From the NCBI GenBank assembly GCA_024227755.1, contig JAAEUB010000153.1:1-32338 (forward strand): a stretch of 32,338 nt of DNA. Direction: 5' to 3'. Below, in pieces: positions 24,599 through 32,338 of the stretch. Made by a program: the position numbers and the translations under genes. This DNA comes from Paracoccaceae bacterium. GTDB lineage: Bacteria; Pseudomonadota; Alphaproteobacteria; Rhodobacterales; Rhodobacteraceae. Each line of letters begins with the position of its first letter. Position 1 is the first letter of the stretch. The notes under the pieces were generated by a model. It was not told where the DNA came from, searched no databases, and saw nothing but the letters and a program-made list of their open reading frames with translations.

Positions 24599-27500
24599 AT
24601 GAAACCGAATTTTGCGCTGAATCTCAGTCATGATGGCATCGGGTTATTTCACCGGACCAATGGAAGTAAAGACGGCTGGACGCTGATCGGCCAGGTCGCC
24701 CTTGATGACGACGAGTTGGGCACAAAGCTTGCCATCCTGCGCAAGACCGCTGCTGATCTGGAAAAAGGCGGGGTGGCAACCAAGCTGATCATCCCAAACT
24801 CACAAATCCTGTATACCGAGGTGGAAGCTCCTGGCCCCGATGACATCACCCGCGAAGTGCAAATCAGGGCCGGTCTCGAAGGATTAACCCCTTATGATGT
24901 CGGTGAACTGGTTTTCGACTGGCGCAAGGGTAAGGGCAATAAGGTAATGGTCGCGGTTTTGGCCCGCGAAACCCTGAGTGAGGCCGAGCAATTTGCCAAA
25001 GAGCATCGGTTTAATCCTGTCAGCTTTGTTGCCCGTCCCAACAATAAAGGCTTCAAGGGCGAAGCGTTTTTCGGTAAGGCCACTGGCGCCGCCGCCCTGC
25101 TTGGAGCTGGCGAACGGATAGAGCCGGATCAGAAAGCGGTTCCTGATCTCAAGGTGGAAAAACCTGATCGGTCGGCAAAAGCACAGCAACCGCCAGAAAA
25201 ATCCCCACCAGAGGAACCCAAAGTCGCGCCCGCAAAAACAGCGGATATACCCCTTGCGGGGAAAGACGACGGACCTGATGCCGGGGAAAAAGCCGCGAAG
25301 AAAACCGGGGCAACCCCTTCTGACGCCGCCGCAGAATCAACTGTAGAACCAGCCACAAAGCCAGTTAAAGCGTCGCCCAAGCCCACCGCAAAAGAAACGG
25401 CGTCGAAAACCGAAGCCCGGCCCGATACCGCGCAACAGACAGCGCAGGTGGCGCAGGCAGATACGGAAACACTCACCGGCCCCCAAGAGGACGACGCGCG
25501 TATTGAGGCACTTCTGGCTGAAGTGGCCGAACCTGAAGCAAAAGAGCCCGAACCGGACACTTCCGGCGATCAGAAAAAGCCGCAAAACCCAGCAAAGTCA
25601 AAAGCCCGGGCAAAATCAGCTGCAAAATCAGCTGATAATCAGCCCCCCGCACCGGTTTTGGCACCGTTCCCCCCGACGCCGGAAGCCGAAGACGACGAGC
25701 CTACGCCTTTCATGCCCTCGCCGCCTCCGCCACCGCCGCGCAGGCAATTGCCGACCGGACTGCACGTCAAAACAAGCGTACCAAAACCAGCCACACGCGT
25801 TGTTACGCCGAGTGGAAGCAACCCCTTTTCAACGCCGCCAAGCAAATCGGCACAAAAAGTTGAACCCGGACCAGCTGCGGCGTTCTCTTCACGTCGCAGC
25901 GGCGACGCGTTGGCAGGCAAAAGCACAGCCGCCCTTGGCGGCAGCACCCGCAAGCAAAAGCGGCGGTTTTCCCTGACCGAAAGCCTTTCCACCATAAAAT
26001 CGTCAACCGGATCTGTCGCCGGCATTGCGACGAAAATCGCAGCCCGCAGACCAGCCGCGGGAAAATCCCCCCAGGGAACCAGCCCTTCCCTTACCGCGAA
26101 TAAGGGCGGTAGCAGCCAGGCGACCTCTGGTGATGGGCCGGGGGCAATAAACAGCCTGTTTACCCGCGCAACATCCGGTGCGCAGGAATTGTTAAATCGG
26201 GCGAAAACGACAAGGGCCGCCCCAGTTGTGAACGGCGCCGACAAGGCTTCGGGTAACAATGACACCCGCCCGGTTCTTCCCGACCCGACACCTAAGCCCA
26301 AACCAACAGCCAAACCGCTGATGGCTGACAGGGCACATCTGGGCAAGACGGGCCAGGGAAAGACCGGATTGCAGGCGACACCAGTTACCGCCAAGCCCAA
26401 TCCGGACCAACTCACCCCATTGAACATTGCCAAGCCTGCCGATAGTGAAGCCGACCGGCTGACCATGTTTGGTGCGCGCAAATCACAAAACCCCGATATT
26501 GGCGGCAAGCCAAAATACCTTGGACTGGTTCTGATCCTGATCTTGCTGCTGGTGATGGCGGTAACCGCACTTTCATCGGTGTTTTTCTTTTCTGACAGTT
26601 CATCGCTGTTCGGCCGGGGTGACGAAAACGAGTTCGCCGCCGCTGCGGTGCCGGAGATAACAACGACCATCGCCGGGACCGATGTAGGAAACACACCGGC
26701 ACCGCCGCGCCCGACCGCGCCGCAAACACCTGCCACAGGCGACGCAGGCTCTGGTGAGACCGCACCGGTTCCGTCCGGGCAAGGTGATCAGGCCGCGCTT
26801 GATCAGATTACTACAGACCTTATGAACGACGCCGAACCGGAACCCGAGCCTGAATTGCCCAGCCCGACGCCGGACGAAACCACAGAAACCATGACTGCGA
26901 CCACCACGGCACCGCAAAACCCGCTGGGGCTAAGTGAGGACACCGCCCAATCGCATTATGCGGCAACCGGGATCTGGCAAAAAGCGCCCGACCCTCTGGG
27001 TGAGCCGCAAAGCAGCCGGATCGACGAACTTTATGTGGCATCAATCGACCCTGCCATTTCGTCGCAAGACGCGGTGGCACTTCCCTCAGGTTCCGCTACA
27101 GCGCAAGAGGCTCGGCCCGCCACCCCCCTGCCGCCGCCGGAAGCGGGAACCAGTTTCGCCTTTGATGATCGCGGATTGGTGACACCAACACCCGAAGGCA
27201 CCCTGTCGCCCGATGGCATATTGATTTATTCGGGCAAGCCCCCGATTGTACCGGACCCGCGACCGGGCACCGCGCCTGTGCCAGCAACCATCGCGCCGGA
27301 TGTTTTGCAAGGATTTCGCCCGCATCCGCGCCCCGCCTCGCTGATCGAGGATAACGAGCGCGCAAATCTGGGTGGCGCAACCCTGGCAGAACTGGCGGTA
27401 CTGCGCGCGCCGGTGCGTCCGGCCTCGCTCCAGGCTCAGGCTCAGGCCGAAGCAGGCGCAGACACCGCACCGAACGAGCTTGCCATCGCCGCCTCACCCA

Positions 27501-27874
27501 CCCCGGGCTATCGCCCCGGCAACTTTTCAACTATCGTGGAGCGTGCACGCGAGAACGCAGATGCATCCGACGGATCCGTCGTGGTCGCGGCCTCTGCCGC
27601 TGCGGTCACTGTGCCCTCAATCCCCACTCGTGCTTCGGTGGCCACCCAGGCCACAATCAACAATGCTCTTAGTCTTAATCGCATCAACCTGATCGGTATC
27701 TACGGCTCCTCCACCGACCGCCGCGCTTTGGTGCGCCTTTCCAGCGGGCGATATGTAAAAGTCTCGGTCGGTGACAGGCTGAACGGTGGCAAGGTGGTGT
27801 CGATCACCGAAACCCGGCTGATTTACACGAAAAGCGGCAGGAACAAGACGCTGGATATCCTGCCACTGGGCTAA
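24599..27874 (+). CDS. 1091-residue protein with GspL/PilM-like N- and PilP/GspC-like C-terminus
   Basis: Residues 1 to about 165 form a globular domain (FALNLSHDGIGLFHR, KLIIPNSQILYTEV, VFDWRKGKGNKVMVAVLARETL) that reads like the start of an actin-like GspL/PilM cytosolic domain. A long disordered, Lys/Pro/Ala/Glu-rich stretch follows, with a polyproline block near 372-381, up to a single transmembrane helix at about 640-664 (YLGLVLILILLLVMAVTALS). Then comes a Pro/Thr-rich periplasmic linker. The last 64 residues (1028-1091: NLIGIYGSSTDRRALVRLSSG, VSVGDRLNGGKVVSI, RLIYTKSGRNKTLDI) resemble the PilP/GspC homology region. Such proteins are often mislabelled IF-2. No other secretion or pilus genes are nearby. 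The ATG follows TTAAGGCGATT. Fold assignments are by resemblance. Confidence 0.75.
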   Translation: MKPNFALNLSHDGIGLFHRTNGSKDGWTLIGQVALDDDELGTKLAILRKTAADLEKGGVATKLIIPNSQILYTEVEAPGPDDITREVQIRAGLEGLTPYDVGELVFDWRKGKGNKVMVAVLARETLSEAEQFAKEHRFNPVSFVARPNNKGFKGEAFFGKATGAAALLGAGERIEPDQKAVPDLKVEKPDRSAKAQQPPEKSPPEEPKVAPAKTADIPLAGKDDGPDAGEKAAKKTGATPSDAAAESTVEPATKPVKASPKPTAKETASKTEARPDTAQQTAQVAQADTETLTGPQEDDARIEALLAEVAEPEAKEPEPDTSGDQKKPQNPAKSKARAKSAAKSADNQPPAPVLAPFPPTPEAEDDEPTPFMPSPPPPPPRRQLPTGLHVKTSVPKPATRVVTPSGSNPFSTPPSKSAQKVEPGPAAAFSSRRSGDALAGKSTAALGGSTRKQKRRFSLTESLSTIKSSTGSVAGIATKIAARRPAAGKSPQGTSPSLTANKGGSSQATSGDGPGAINSLFTRATSGAQELLNRAKTTRAAPVVNGADKASGNNDTRPVLPDPTPKPKPTAKPLMADRAHLGKTGQGKTGLQATPVTAKPNPDQLTPLNIAKPADSEADRLTMFGARKSQNPDIGGKPKYLGLVLILILLLVMAVTALSSVFFFSDSSSLFGRGDENEFAAAAVPEITTTIAGTDVGNTPAPPRPTAPQTPATGDAGSGETAPVPSGQGDQAALDQITTDLMNDAEPEPEPELPSPTPDETTETMTATTTAPQNPLGLSEDTAQSHYAATGIWQKAPDPLGEPQSSRIDELYVASIDPAISSQDAVALPSGSATAQEARPATPLPPPEAGTSFAFDDRGLVTPTPEGTLSPDGILIYSGKPPIVPDPRPGTAPVPATIAPDVLQGFRPHPRPASLIEDNERANLGGATLAELAVLRAPVRPASLQAQAQAEAGADTAPNELAIAASPTPGYRPGNFSTIVERARENADASDGSVVVAASAAAVTVPSIPTRASVATQATINNALSLNRINLIGIYGSSTDRRALVRLSSGRYVKVSVGDRLNGGKVVSITETRLIYTKSGRNKTLDILPLG

Positions 27875-28204
27875 AACCGGCAAATCCAAAGCACTGCTCA
27901 CTTATTCTGCACCGAAAAAAGCGGATGCAGACCTTAGTCGCGTCAAATTCATCGATCTCAATCTGCCCACGCTCGATCGATTCGAACGACGCCTTGAATT
28001 TGCACAGGTTACGGTAACACGCAAACCCCTTGTCGGTGTTTCCTTTGTGGCAATCGTTAGTCAGTTGATCGGGGTAATAGTAACCTATCCCGACCGGAAG
28101 GCATTTACCCACTTGAAGGCGAAAGGTTTTAACTTCATCGAAATCACTTGGCATTAGGTCTCTGGGATGAACCGATTTTTTTCCCTGTCAGGATGTGCCG
28201 CTGA
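27875..28204. other. 330-base gap with an open frame lacking a start
   Basis: On the plus strand a stop-free frame runs 27879-28154 (92 codons, ending TAG at 28155-28157). Its translation looks protein-like (FIDLNLPTLDRFERRLEF, VAIVSQLIGVIVTY, FNFIEITWH) but has no ATG near its beginning; internal GTG and TTG codons are the only options. The minus strand also has a 116-codon frame, rich in Cys and Phe and judged non-coding. It may be a gene remnant. Confidence 0.4.
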
Positions 28205-29419
28205 ATGAGCTTTGTTGAACGCCGCCGGGAAAATCGCCCCAAAACAGGCGAAGCCCCTTTTAAAGTTTCTGAAGTTTTCTTTTCGCGCACGGATGCACGC
28301 GGTGTCATTCAAGCCGGTAACTACGTATTCCGCCGCGTCGCAGCATATGAATGGGATCAGATGTTTGGGGCACCACATAAAATCATCCGCCATCCGGATA
28401 TGCCCAAAGCTGTTTTCTGGTTGCTGTGGGATACTATCAAACGCGGCGAAGTGATTGGCGCATACGTGAAAAACCTGGCGTCTGACGGGCTCTATTATTG
28501 GGTTTTTGCCACGGTTATGCCGGCTGAGGGTGGATATATTTCGGTCCGGATAAAGCCGACAAGTCCGGTTTTTGAGTTGGTAAAAAAGGAATACGCAGCA
28601 CTGCTTCAGGCGGAAAAAGAACAAGGCTTAAGCCCCGAAGCCGCCGCAAATGTGCTGCTGGCACGCATTCACGAGCTTGGATTTGACGATTATGCCCAGT
28701 TTTGCGCCTATGCCCTAAGCGAAGAACTGACCGCGCGCGATGCGGGCATGGAAAAACCCGTCGATAAAAACATCGCTGATTCAGTCAAGGCCCAGAAAGT
28801 CTCAGTCGAGCTTAAGGAAGAAACCAGCGGGCTGATCAAAGATTTCGAATCCATGCGCACCATCCCGCACAATATGCGCGTCATCGCCTCGCGGTTGGAG
28901 CCTACGGGCGGACCGATCTCAACCCTCAGCCAAAACTATGGTTCCATGTCGCAAGAAATCTCTGACTGGTTTGAGGAACACGTCAACGGTACCAACAGCA
29001 ACTTTTCAACAATCGGGCCGCGCATATCCTCCTCGATGTTTTTAAGATGTGTCGCGCGCATCCTGACCGAGGCCAGTTTACAGCTGGAAATGGAAAAACG
29101 CAGGTTGGGGGATGTGGATCTGGCCAAAGAACGCGGTCTTTTACGCGGGCTTCACAACGAATATGTCAACAAATCTGCCGTTGAAATCAAAAACGTTGCC
29201 GAAGAAGCAGGGAAGATATCGAATGCCTGCAGGATCATGCGCAGGCAGGTTCTTGGGTTAAGCACCACACGCGTCATGTGCAAAATCGAAGGCGCACGGA
29301 CCACAAATCAAGGTGAAGGCCTGGACGACATTATAACCCAACTGGACACCTTTCAGTCCTGCATCACCACCCGGCTTGAACGGATTGCCCATTTTGCTTC
29401 GCGTATCCAAAGCTCATGA
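28205..29419 (+). CDS. Soluble Aer-type PAS sensor protein
   Basis: In the 404-residue protein, residues about 20-125 are a PAS domain very close to that of the aerotaxis receptor Aer: FFSRTDARGVIQAGN, GAPHKIIRHPDMPKAVFWLLWDTIKRG, KNLASDGLYYWVFATVMP and YISVRIKP. In Aer this domain binds FAD and reports redox state. Here no transmembrane segment, HAMP or MCP signalling hairpin follows. The rest (about 150-404) is helical, with a long stretch (SVELKEETSGLIKDFESMRTIPHNMRVIASRLEP) that recalls chemoreceptor-like helices but lacks the conserved tip. A cytosolic redox or oxygen sensor is inferred. The ribosome site before the ATG is weak. Confidence 0.85.
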   Translation: MSFVERRRENRPKTGEAPFKVSEVFFSRTDARGVIQAGNYVFRRVAAYEWDQMFGAPHKIIRHPDMPKAVFWLLWDTIKRGEVIGAYVKNLASDGLYYWVFATVMPAEGGYISVRIKPTSPVFELVKKEYAALLQAEKEQGLSPEAAANVLLARIHELGFDDYAQFCAYALSEELTARDAGMEKPVDKNIADSVKAQKVSVELKEETSGLIKDFESMRTIPHNMRVIASRLEPTGGPISTLSQNYGSMSQEISDWFEEHVNGTNSNFSTIGPRISSSMFLRCVARILTEASLQLEMEKRRLGDVDLAKERGLLRGLHNEYVNKSAVEIKNVAEEAGKISNACRIMRRQVLGLSTTRVMCKIEGARTTNQGEGLDDIITQLDTFQSCITTRLERIAHFASRIQSS

Positions 29420-29443
29420 AGCAACCCGTAATAATAATGTGAC

Positions 29444-30469
29444 TCACTCCTGACCCGCAGCAACCCCGGCTTCCTCAAACGTCGCCATGCCCGAATGGCA
29501 GGCAATTGCCGCTTTCAAAATGCCAATGGCCAAAGCCGCGCCCGATCCCTCGCCTAGGCGCAGCCCAAGCGATACCAGCGGCTCTTTTCCCAGTTGCTGC
29601 AAAATCGCCCCATGGGCACCTTCAGCCGAGACATGCCCGGCAATTGCGTGATCCAGGGCACCCGGCCGTGCGACCTCCAGACAGGCCGCGGCACTTGAAC
29701 AGATGAAACCATCAAGAATTACCGGTATCCGCTCAGAACGCGCCCGTGCAATCGCCCCGACCATTGCCGCCAATTCGCGCCCGCCCAGACAACGCAGGGC
29801 TTCAAGCCCGTTGCTGCGCGCAGCAGGATTGGCACCGACACCTTCGGCCACAACCCGGGTCTTAAGCGTCAGACCGTCATCATCAATCCCTGTGCCACGG
29901 CCAGTCCAATCGGATGCCTCACCACCGAAAAGCGCCAAGGCTATCGCTGCTGCCGAGGTGGTGTTGGCAATTCCCATCTCGCCGGTGACCAAGAGGTCAG
30001 CCTCGGTGTTAACCGCCGTCCAACCTTTGGCCAGTGCTTCAACCAACTCGGCCTCGCTCATTGCCGGGCCCTTGGTGAAATCAGCGGTCGGTTGCTCCAG
30101 CTGCAATGCGTGTACGTCCAACTGCGCACCAAATGCCCCGGCCAACTGGTTTATAGCCGCCCCTCCGGCCTGAAAATTCCCCACCATCTGCGCCGTCACT
30201 TCGGCCGGAAAAGCCGAAACACCCTGTGCTGCCACGCCGTGATTACCGGCAAAGATAATTATCTGCGGGGCGTTGATCTGCGGGCGGCCATCACCGCGCC
30301 AGCCCGCATACCAGATCGCCAGATCCTCCAGCCGCCCCAACGCGCCGGGGGGTTTGGTCAGACATTTGTTACGGGTTTTTGCAGCAGCATCTGCGCTCAT
30401 ATCCGGTCCGGGTGCAGCCCCCAGAATGGCTTGAAATTCCGTGATCGAGGTGAAAGGTGCAGCCAACAT
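29444..30469 (-). CDS. cobT: Nicotinate-nucleotide:dimethylbenzimidazole phosphoribosyltransferase
   Basis: Makes alpha-ribazole phosphate for the lower ligand of cobalamin. The 341-residue protein has the CobT marks [59 protein letters not shown], and the catalytic-Glu segment [13 protein letters not shown]. Length is normal. The ATG at 30469 follows AGGAATTCCCT. It is divergent from cobS over 82 bases, so the two lower-ligand genes probably share a regulatory region. No cobalamin riboswitch fits in so short a gap. Confidence 0.96.
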   Translation of the reverse strand: MLAAPFTSITEFQAILGAAPGPDMSADAAAKTRNKCLTKPPGALGRLEDLAIWYAGWRGDGRPQINAPQIIIFAGNHGVAAQGVSAFPAEVTAQMVGNFQAGGAAINQLAGAFGAQLDVHALQLEQPTADFTKGPAMSEAELVEALAKGWTAVNTEADLLVTGEMGIANTTSAAAIALALFGGEASDWTGRGTGIDDDGLTLKTRVVAEGVGANPAARSNGLEALRCLGGRELAAMVGAIARARSERIPVILDGFICSSAAACLEVARPGALDHAIAGHVSAEGAHGAILQQLGKEPLVSLGLRLGEGSGAALAIGILKAAIACHSGMATFEEAGVAAGQE

Positions 30470-30551
30470 AGGGAATTCCTGATTTGATTTAAGTGTACTT
30501 TGTCTTTACCCATGCGACGCGCCCTGCAACAGACAAAAATGAGACAAAGCC

Positions 30552-31322
30552 ATGCGAGAAAACGACAAAAGCCTGATTATTGCCGCCGACCTGAGTCATG
30601 CGATTGGCCTTTTGACCCGGCTTCCCCTGCGCCCTGTCCCATTCGATGAAACCCGTCCCATTGCAGCAAGCGCCTGGGCGTGGCCCCTGATCGGTGCCGG
30701 TCTTGGCCTGATCGGCGGTCTGATCGGGCTTGTTCTTGCCAGTATGGGTGCTGGACCGGGCATTTGCGCCGGGGTGACACTGGCGGCGATGATGATGCTG
30801 ACCGGCGCGTTGCACGAGGACGGATTGGCCGATTCGGTCGACGGGCTGTGGGGCGGGCAGGAAACAAGCCGCCGCCTTGAGATAATGAAAGACAGCCGGG
30901 TCGGCAGCTACGGCGTTTTAGCTTTGACGCTATCCGTGCTTTTGCGGTGGAGCGCACTTGCCACTTTGTTTCACGCTGGCTGGGTCCTTGCCCCACTGAT
31001 CGCAGTCGGCGCGCTTTCACGTCTGCCGATGACCATTTTGATGGCAAGTCTGCCCAATGCCCGCACCAGCGGGCTGGCGGTTTCGACCGGGCGCCCTGAA
31101 AGCCAAACAATCGTGTTGGGCGCAGCAATTGCCCTGATCGGCAGCCTGTTTATCATTGGATCGGCCGTCATACCCGTGGCCTTCTGGATCGCTCTTATCA
31201 CCATCCCCATGGCGGTTTTGGCCAAAGCGAAAATCGGGGGACAAACGGGCGACATTCTGGGGGCCAGCCAACAATTGGCCGAGATTGCCGCGCTGGCAAG
31301 TCTTGCTGCCATGGCCACATGA
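30552..31322 (+). CDS. cobS: Cobalamin synthase, adenosylcobinamide-GDP ribazoletransferase
   Basis: Joins adenosylcobinamide-GDP with alpha-ribazole (phosphate) at the membrane. The 256-residue, Gly/Ala/Leu-rich protein has several transmembrane segments and the CobS/CobV signature GALHEDGLADSVDGLWGG followed by RRLEIMKDSRVGSYGVLAL and a C-terminal KIGGQTGDILGASQQLAEIAAL. All metal-binding Asp residues are present. The start at 30552 has only a weak ribosome site. Paired divergently with cobT; the cobU/cobC genes are not in the window. Confidence 0.96.
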   Translation: MRENDKSLIIAADLSHAIGLLTRLPLRPVPFDETRPIAASAWAWPLIGAGLGLIGGLIGLVLASMGAGPGICAGVTLAAMMMLTGALHEDGLADSVDGLWGGQETSRRLEIMKDSRVGSYGVLALTLSVLLRWSALATLFHAGWVLAPLIAVGALSRLPMTILMASLPNARTSGLAVSTGRPESQTIVLGAAIALIGSLFIIGSAVIPVAFWIALITIPMAVLAKAKIGGQTGDILGASQQLAEIAALASLAAMAT

Positions 31323-31401
31323 AGAAGCCATGACAACATCATGTTAATAGGTGGTAAAACGCGATATAACCGCTCAGACTGAAAGCCTTACGGCGGTAAA
31401 A

Positions 31402-31911
31402 TCAGGCGGCAACGCGCGCCATCAACACGTCGCCCATCTGCTTCATCGCAGAAACTTCGTCTGTGCCGATTACCACGGCAACCTCGCGCGTCATCCGCTC
31501 CAATGCCGCCTCGTAAAGCTGACGTTCAGAATAGCTTTGCTCGCGCTGGTCATCATTGCGGTGCAGGTCGCGCACAACCTCGGCAATCGCAATCAGATCG
31601 CCAGAGTTGATTTTCTGCTCGTATTCCTGCGCCCGACGGGACCACATGGCACGCTTTACACGCGCCTTACCCTTCAGTGTGTTCATCGCCTGAGATACCA
31701 GCTCGGGCGATGAAAGGTCACGCATACCGACCTCGATCGCCTTGTTTGTTGGTACCCGCAGGGTCATCTTGTCTTTTTCAAACGCCACCACGAAAAGTTC
31801 AAGAACCAGCCCTGCTACTTCCTGTTCTTCGATGCTGACGACCTTGCCAACACCATGCGCCGGATAGACGACAAACTGGTTCGGGCGGAAATCATACTTT
31901 TTCTTGCTCAT
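31402..31911 (-). CDS. carD: CarD/CdnL-family transcription regulator
   Basis: This 169-residue RNA polymerase-binding protein stabilises open promoter complexes. The N-terminal RNAP-interacting domain includes FRPNQFVVYPAHGVGKVVSIEEQEVAGL and LRVPTNKAIEVGMRDLSS. The C-terminal helical DNA-binding domain holds KARVKRAMWSRRAQEYEQKINSGDLIAIAEVVRDLHR and SYSERQLYEAALERMTREVAVV. The in-frame extension upstream to 32064 is not homologous; the ATG at 31911 has AAGGAAG upstream and starts MSKKKYDF. It follows fdxA on the same strand with its own promoter candidate at 32070-32098. Confidence 0.96.
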   Translation of the reverse strand: MSKKKYDFRPNQFVVYPAHGVGKVVSIEEQEVAGLVLELFVVAFEKDKMTLRVPTNKAIEVGMRDLSSPELVSQAMNTLKGKARVKRAMWSRRAQEYEQKINSGDLIAIAEVVRDLHRNDDQREQSYSERQLYEAALERMTREVAVVIGTDEVSAMKQMGDVLMARVAA

Positions 31912-32069
31912 GTGGCGTTCTTCCTTTGATAAGGCAAATCCTGGACAGGCATATAAAAACCCAAGAGGCCTCGGCCCCCTGCATTTCAGTTGATTTGTTT
32001 CGTTTCTTACTCGCGTCGCGGCAGGCATTAAGCCCGCGCGTCTGGCCTCCGGTATTATTGTCAAAGATG

Positions 32070-32098
32070 AATATAGCAGAAAAACCGCCTGTTTTAAA
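32070..32098 (-). promoter_or_regulatory. Candidate carD promoter
   Basis: On the minus strand TTTAAA (32098-32093) and TATATT (32075-32070) are separated by 17 bases in the fdxA-carD gap, about 160 bases before carD. The -10 is strong and the -35 is weak. A 12-base palindrome GCGCTGCAGCGC (32099-32110) abuts the -35. Confidence 0.5.
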
Positions 32099-32196
32099 GC
32101 GCTGCAGCGCAGAACAACTCATTTTTAGCGGTTTTTCAGTCGTTTAAGACGCAAACTTTTTTTGTTCACGCACCAGTTTCGGTCAGGGATGGCGAA

Positions 32197-32338
32197 TCAA
32201 TTTCCATCCCCTGGTTTTTCCGAGAAATACTTTTCCAGCTTACCTTCCTCACCGTCACGTTCTTCAGCTTCAGGCAATTGGTCTTTCTTTTCAACGATGA
32301 CCGGCCAAAGCTCCGAGTATTTGCGGTTGAATTCAACC
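32197..32338 (-). CDS. fdxA: Ferredoxin FdxA, C-terminal part (cut by the window edge)
   Basis: The last 46 residues of a minus-strand gene read VEFNRKYSELWPVIVEKK, then EAEERDGEEGKLEKYFSEKPGDGN and a TGA stop at 32197-32199. This matches the C-terminal tail of the 7Fe FdxA ferredoxins of Rhodobacteraceae, which lies after the cysteine-rich iron-sulfur half. The clusters themselves lie outside the window. The gene neighbours carD, as in related genomes. Confidence 0.87.
   Translation of the reverse strand, partial: VEFNRKYSELWPVIVEKKDQLPEAEERDGEEGKLEKYFSEKPGDGN

Noticed and set aside
25639-26736. A 365-codon minus-strand frame within the giant gene
   Set aside because: It mirrors the GC-rich disordered coding sequence, giving a Val/Gly/Ala-rich translation with no recognisable motif.
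27804-28154. A 116-codon minus-strand frame after the giant gene
   Set aside because: It is Cys- and Phe-rich, overlaps the conserved C-terminal domain of the giant gene, and resembles nothing known.
30470-30551. Cobalamin riboswitch between cobT and cobS
   Set aside because: The gap is 82 bases, too short for the riboswitch core, and no B12-box-like sequence was seen.

Overview
The window looks like chromosomal DNA of a marine alphaproteobacterium of the Rhodobacteraceae (Roseobacter group). The grounds are a DMSP lyase DddP with the full family metal-site signature, the block order fabD-fabG-acpP-...-fabF, the rpsF-rpsR-rplI operon with an acid-tailed L9, glnB-glnA, a CarD regulator beside an FdxA-type ferredoxin, and a moderately high GC content. 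No rRNA, CRISPR array, intact insertion sequence, integrase or phage gene was seen. Most of the window is core chromosome with small accessory patches.

Layout. 44-4477 (minus) is the fatty acid synthesis block fabD, fabG, acpP and fabF, with an unexpected rhodanese-HigA-like fusion gene between acpP and fabF. An unassigned membrane protein follows (4583-5257, minus). 5485-6925 holds a promoter, a possible S6:S18-binding leader, rpsF-rpsR-rplI and a terminator. A double palindrome (6961-7001) precedes a lipoprotein lytic transglycosylase (7147-7641). Next come a small secreted Cys-containing protein (minus) and trigger factor (minus). An isolated GMC-type flavin oxidoreductase (10064-11476) lies beside tRNA-Leu(UAG). 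A miniature Hint-like protein then converges on separate NAD(P)H-hydrate dehydratase and epimerase genes, followed by divergent glnB-glnA.

15843-18338 contains a membrane/zinc-ribbon protein, an unrecognised 280-residue protein and a lipoprotein with a permuted-papain (YiiX-like) fold. 18552-21396 holds dddP and then an Fnr-box-preceded pair of c-type cytochrome genes (a diheme protein and a NapC/NirT-like tetraheme quinol dehydrogenase). 21393-24430 has an endonuclease/exonuclease/phosphatase family membrane protein, an alpha/beta hydrolase-OsmC fusion and a SIMPL protein. 24599-27874 encodes a 1091-residue single-pass protein whose N-terminus resembles GspL/PilM and whose C-terminus resembles PilP/GspC. 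A soluble Aer-type PAS protein, divergent cobT/cobS, carD and the 3' end of fdxA finish the window.

The genes combine housekeeping (lipid synthesis, translation, protein folding, nitrogen assimilation, metabolite repair, B12 lower-ligand attachment) with marine and redox traits (DMSP cleavage, oxygen-responsive cytochromes, a PAS redox/oxygen sensor). The best candidates for undescribed biology are the GspL-PilP-like giant protein, the rhodanese-HigA fusion inside the fab cluster, the cytochrome pair with no visible terminal enzyme, the mini-Hint protein and the double-palindrome elements. All assignments come from reading the sequence and recalling families; no database search was run.
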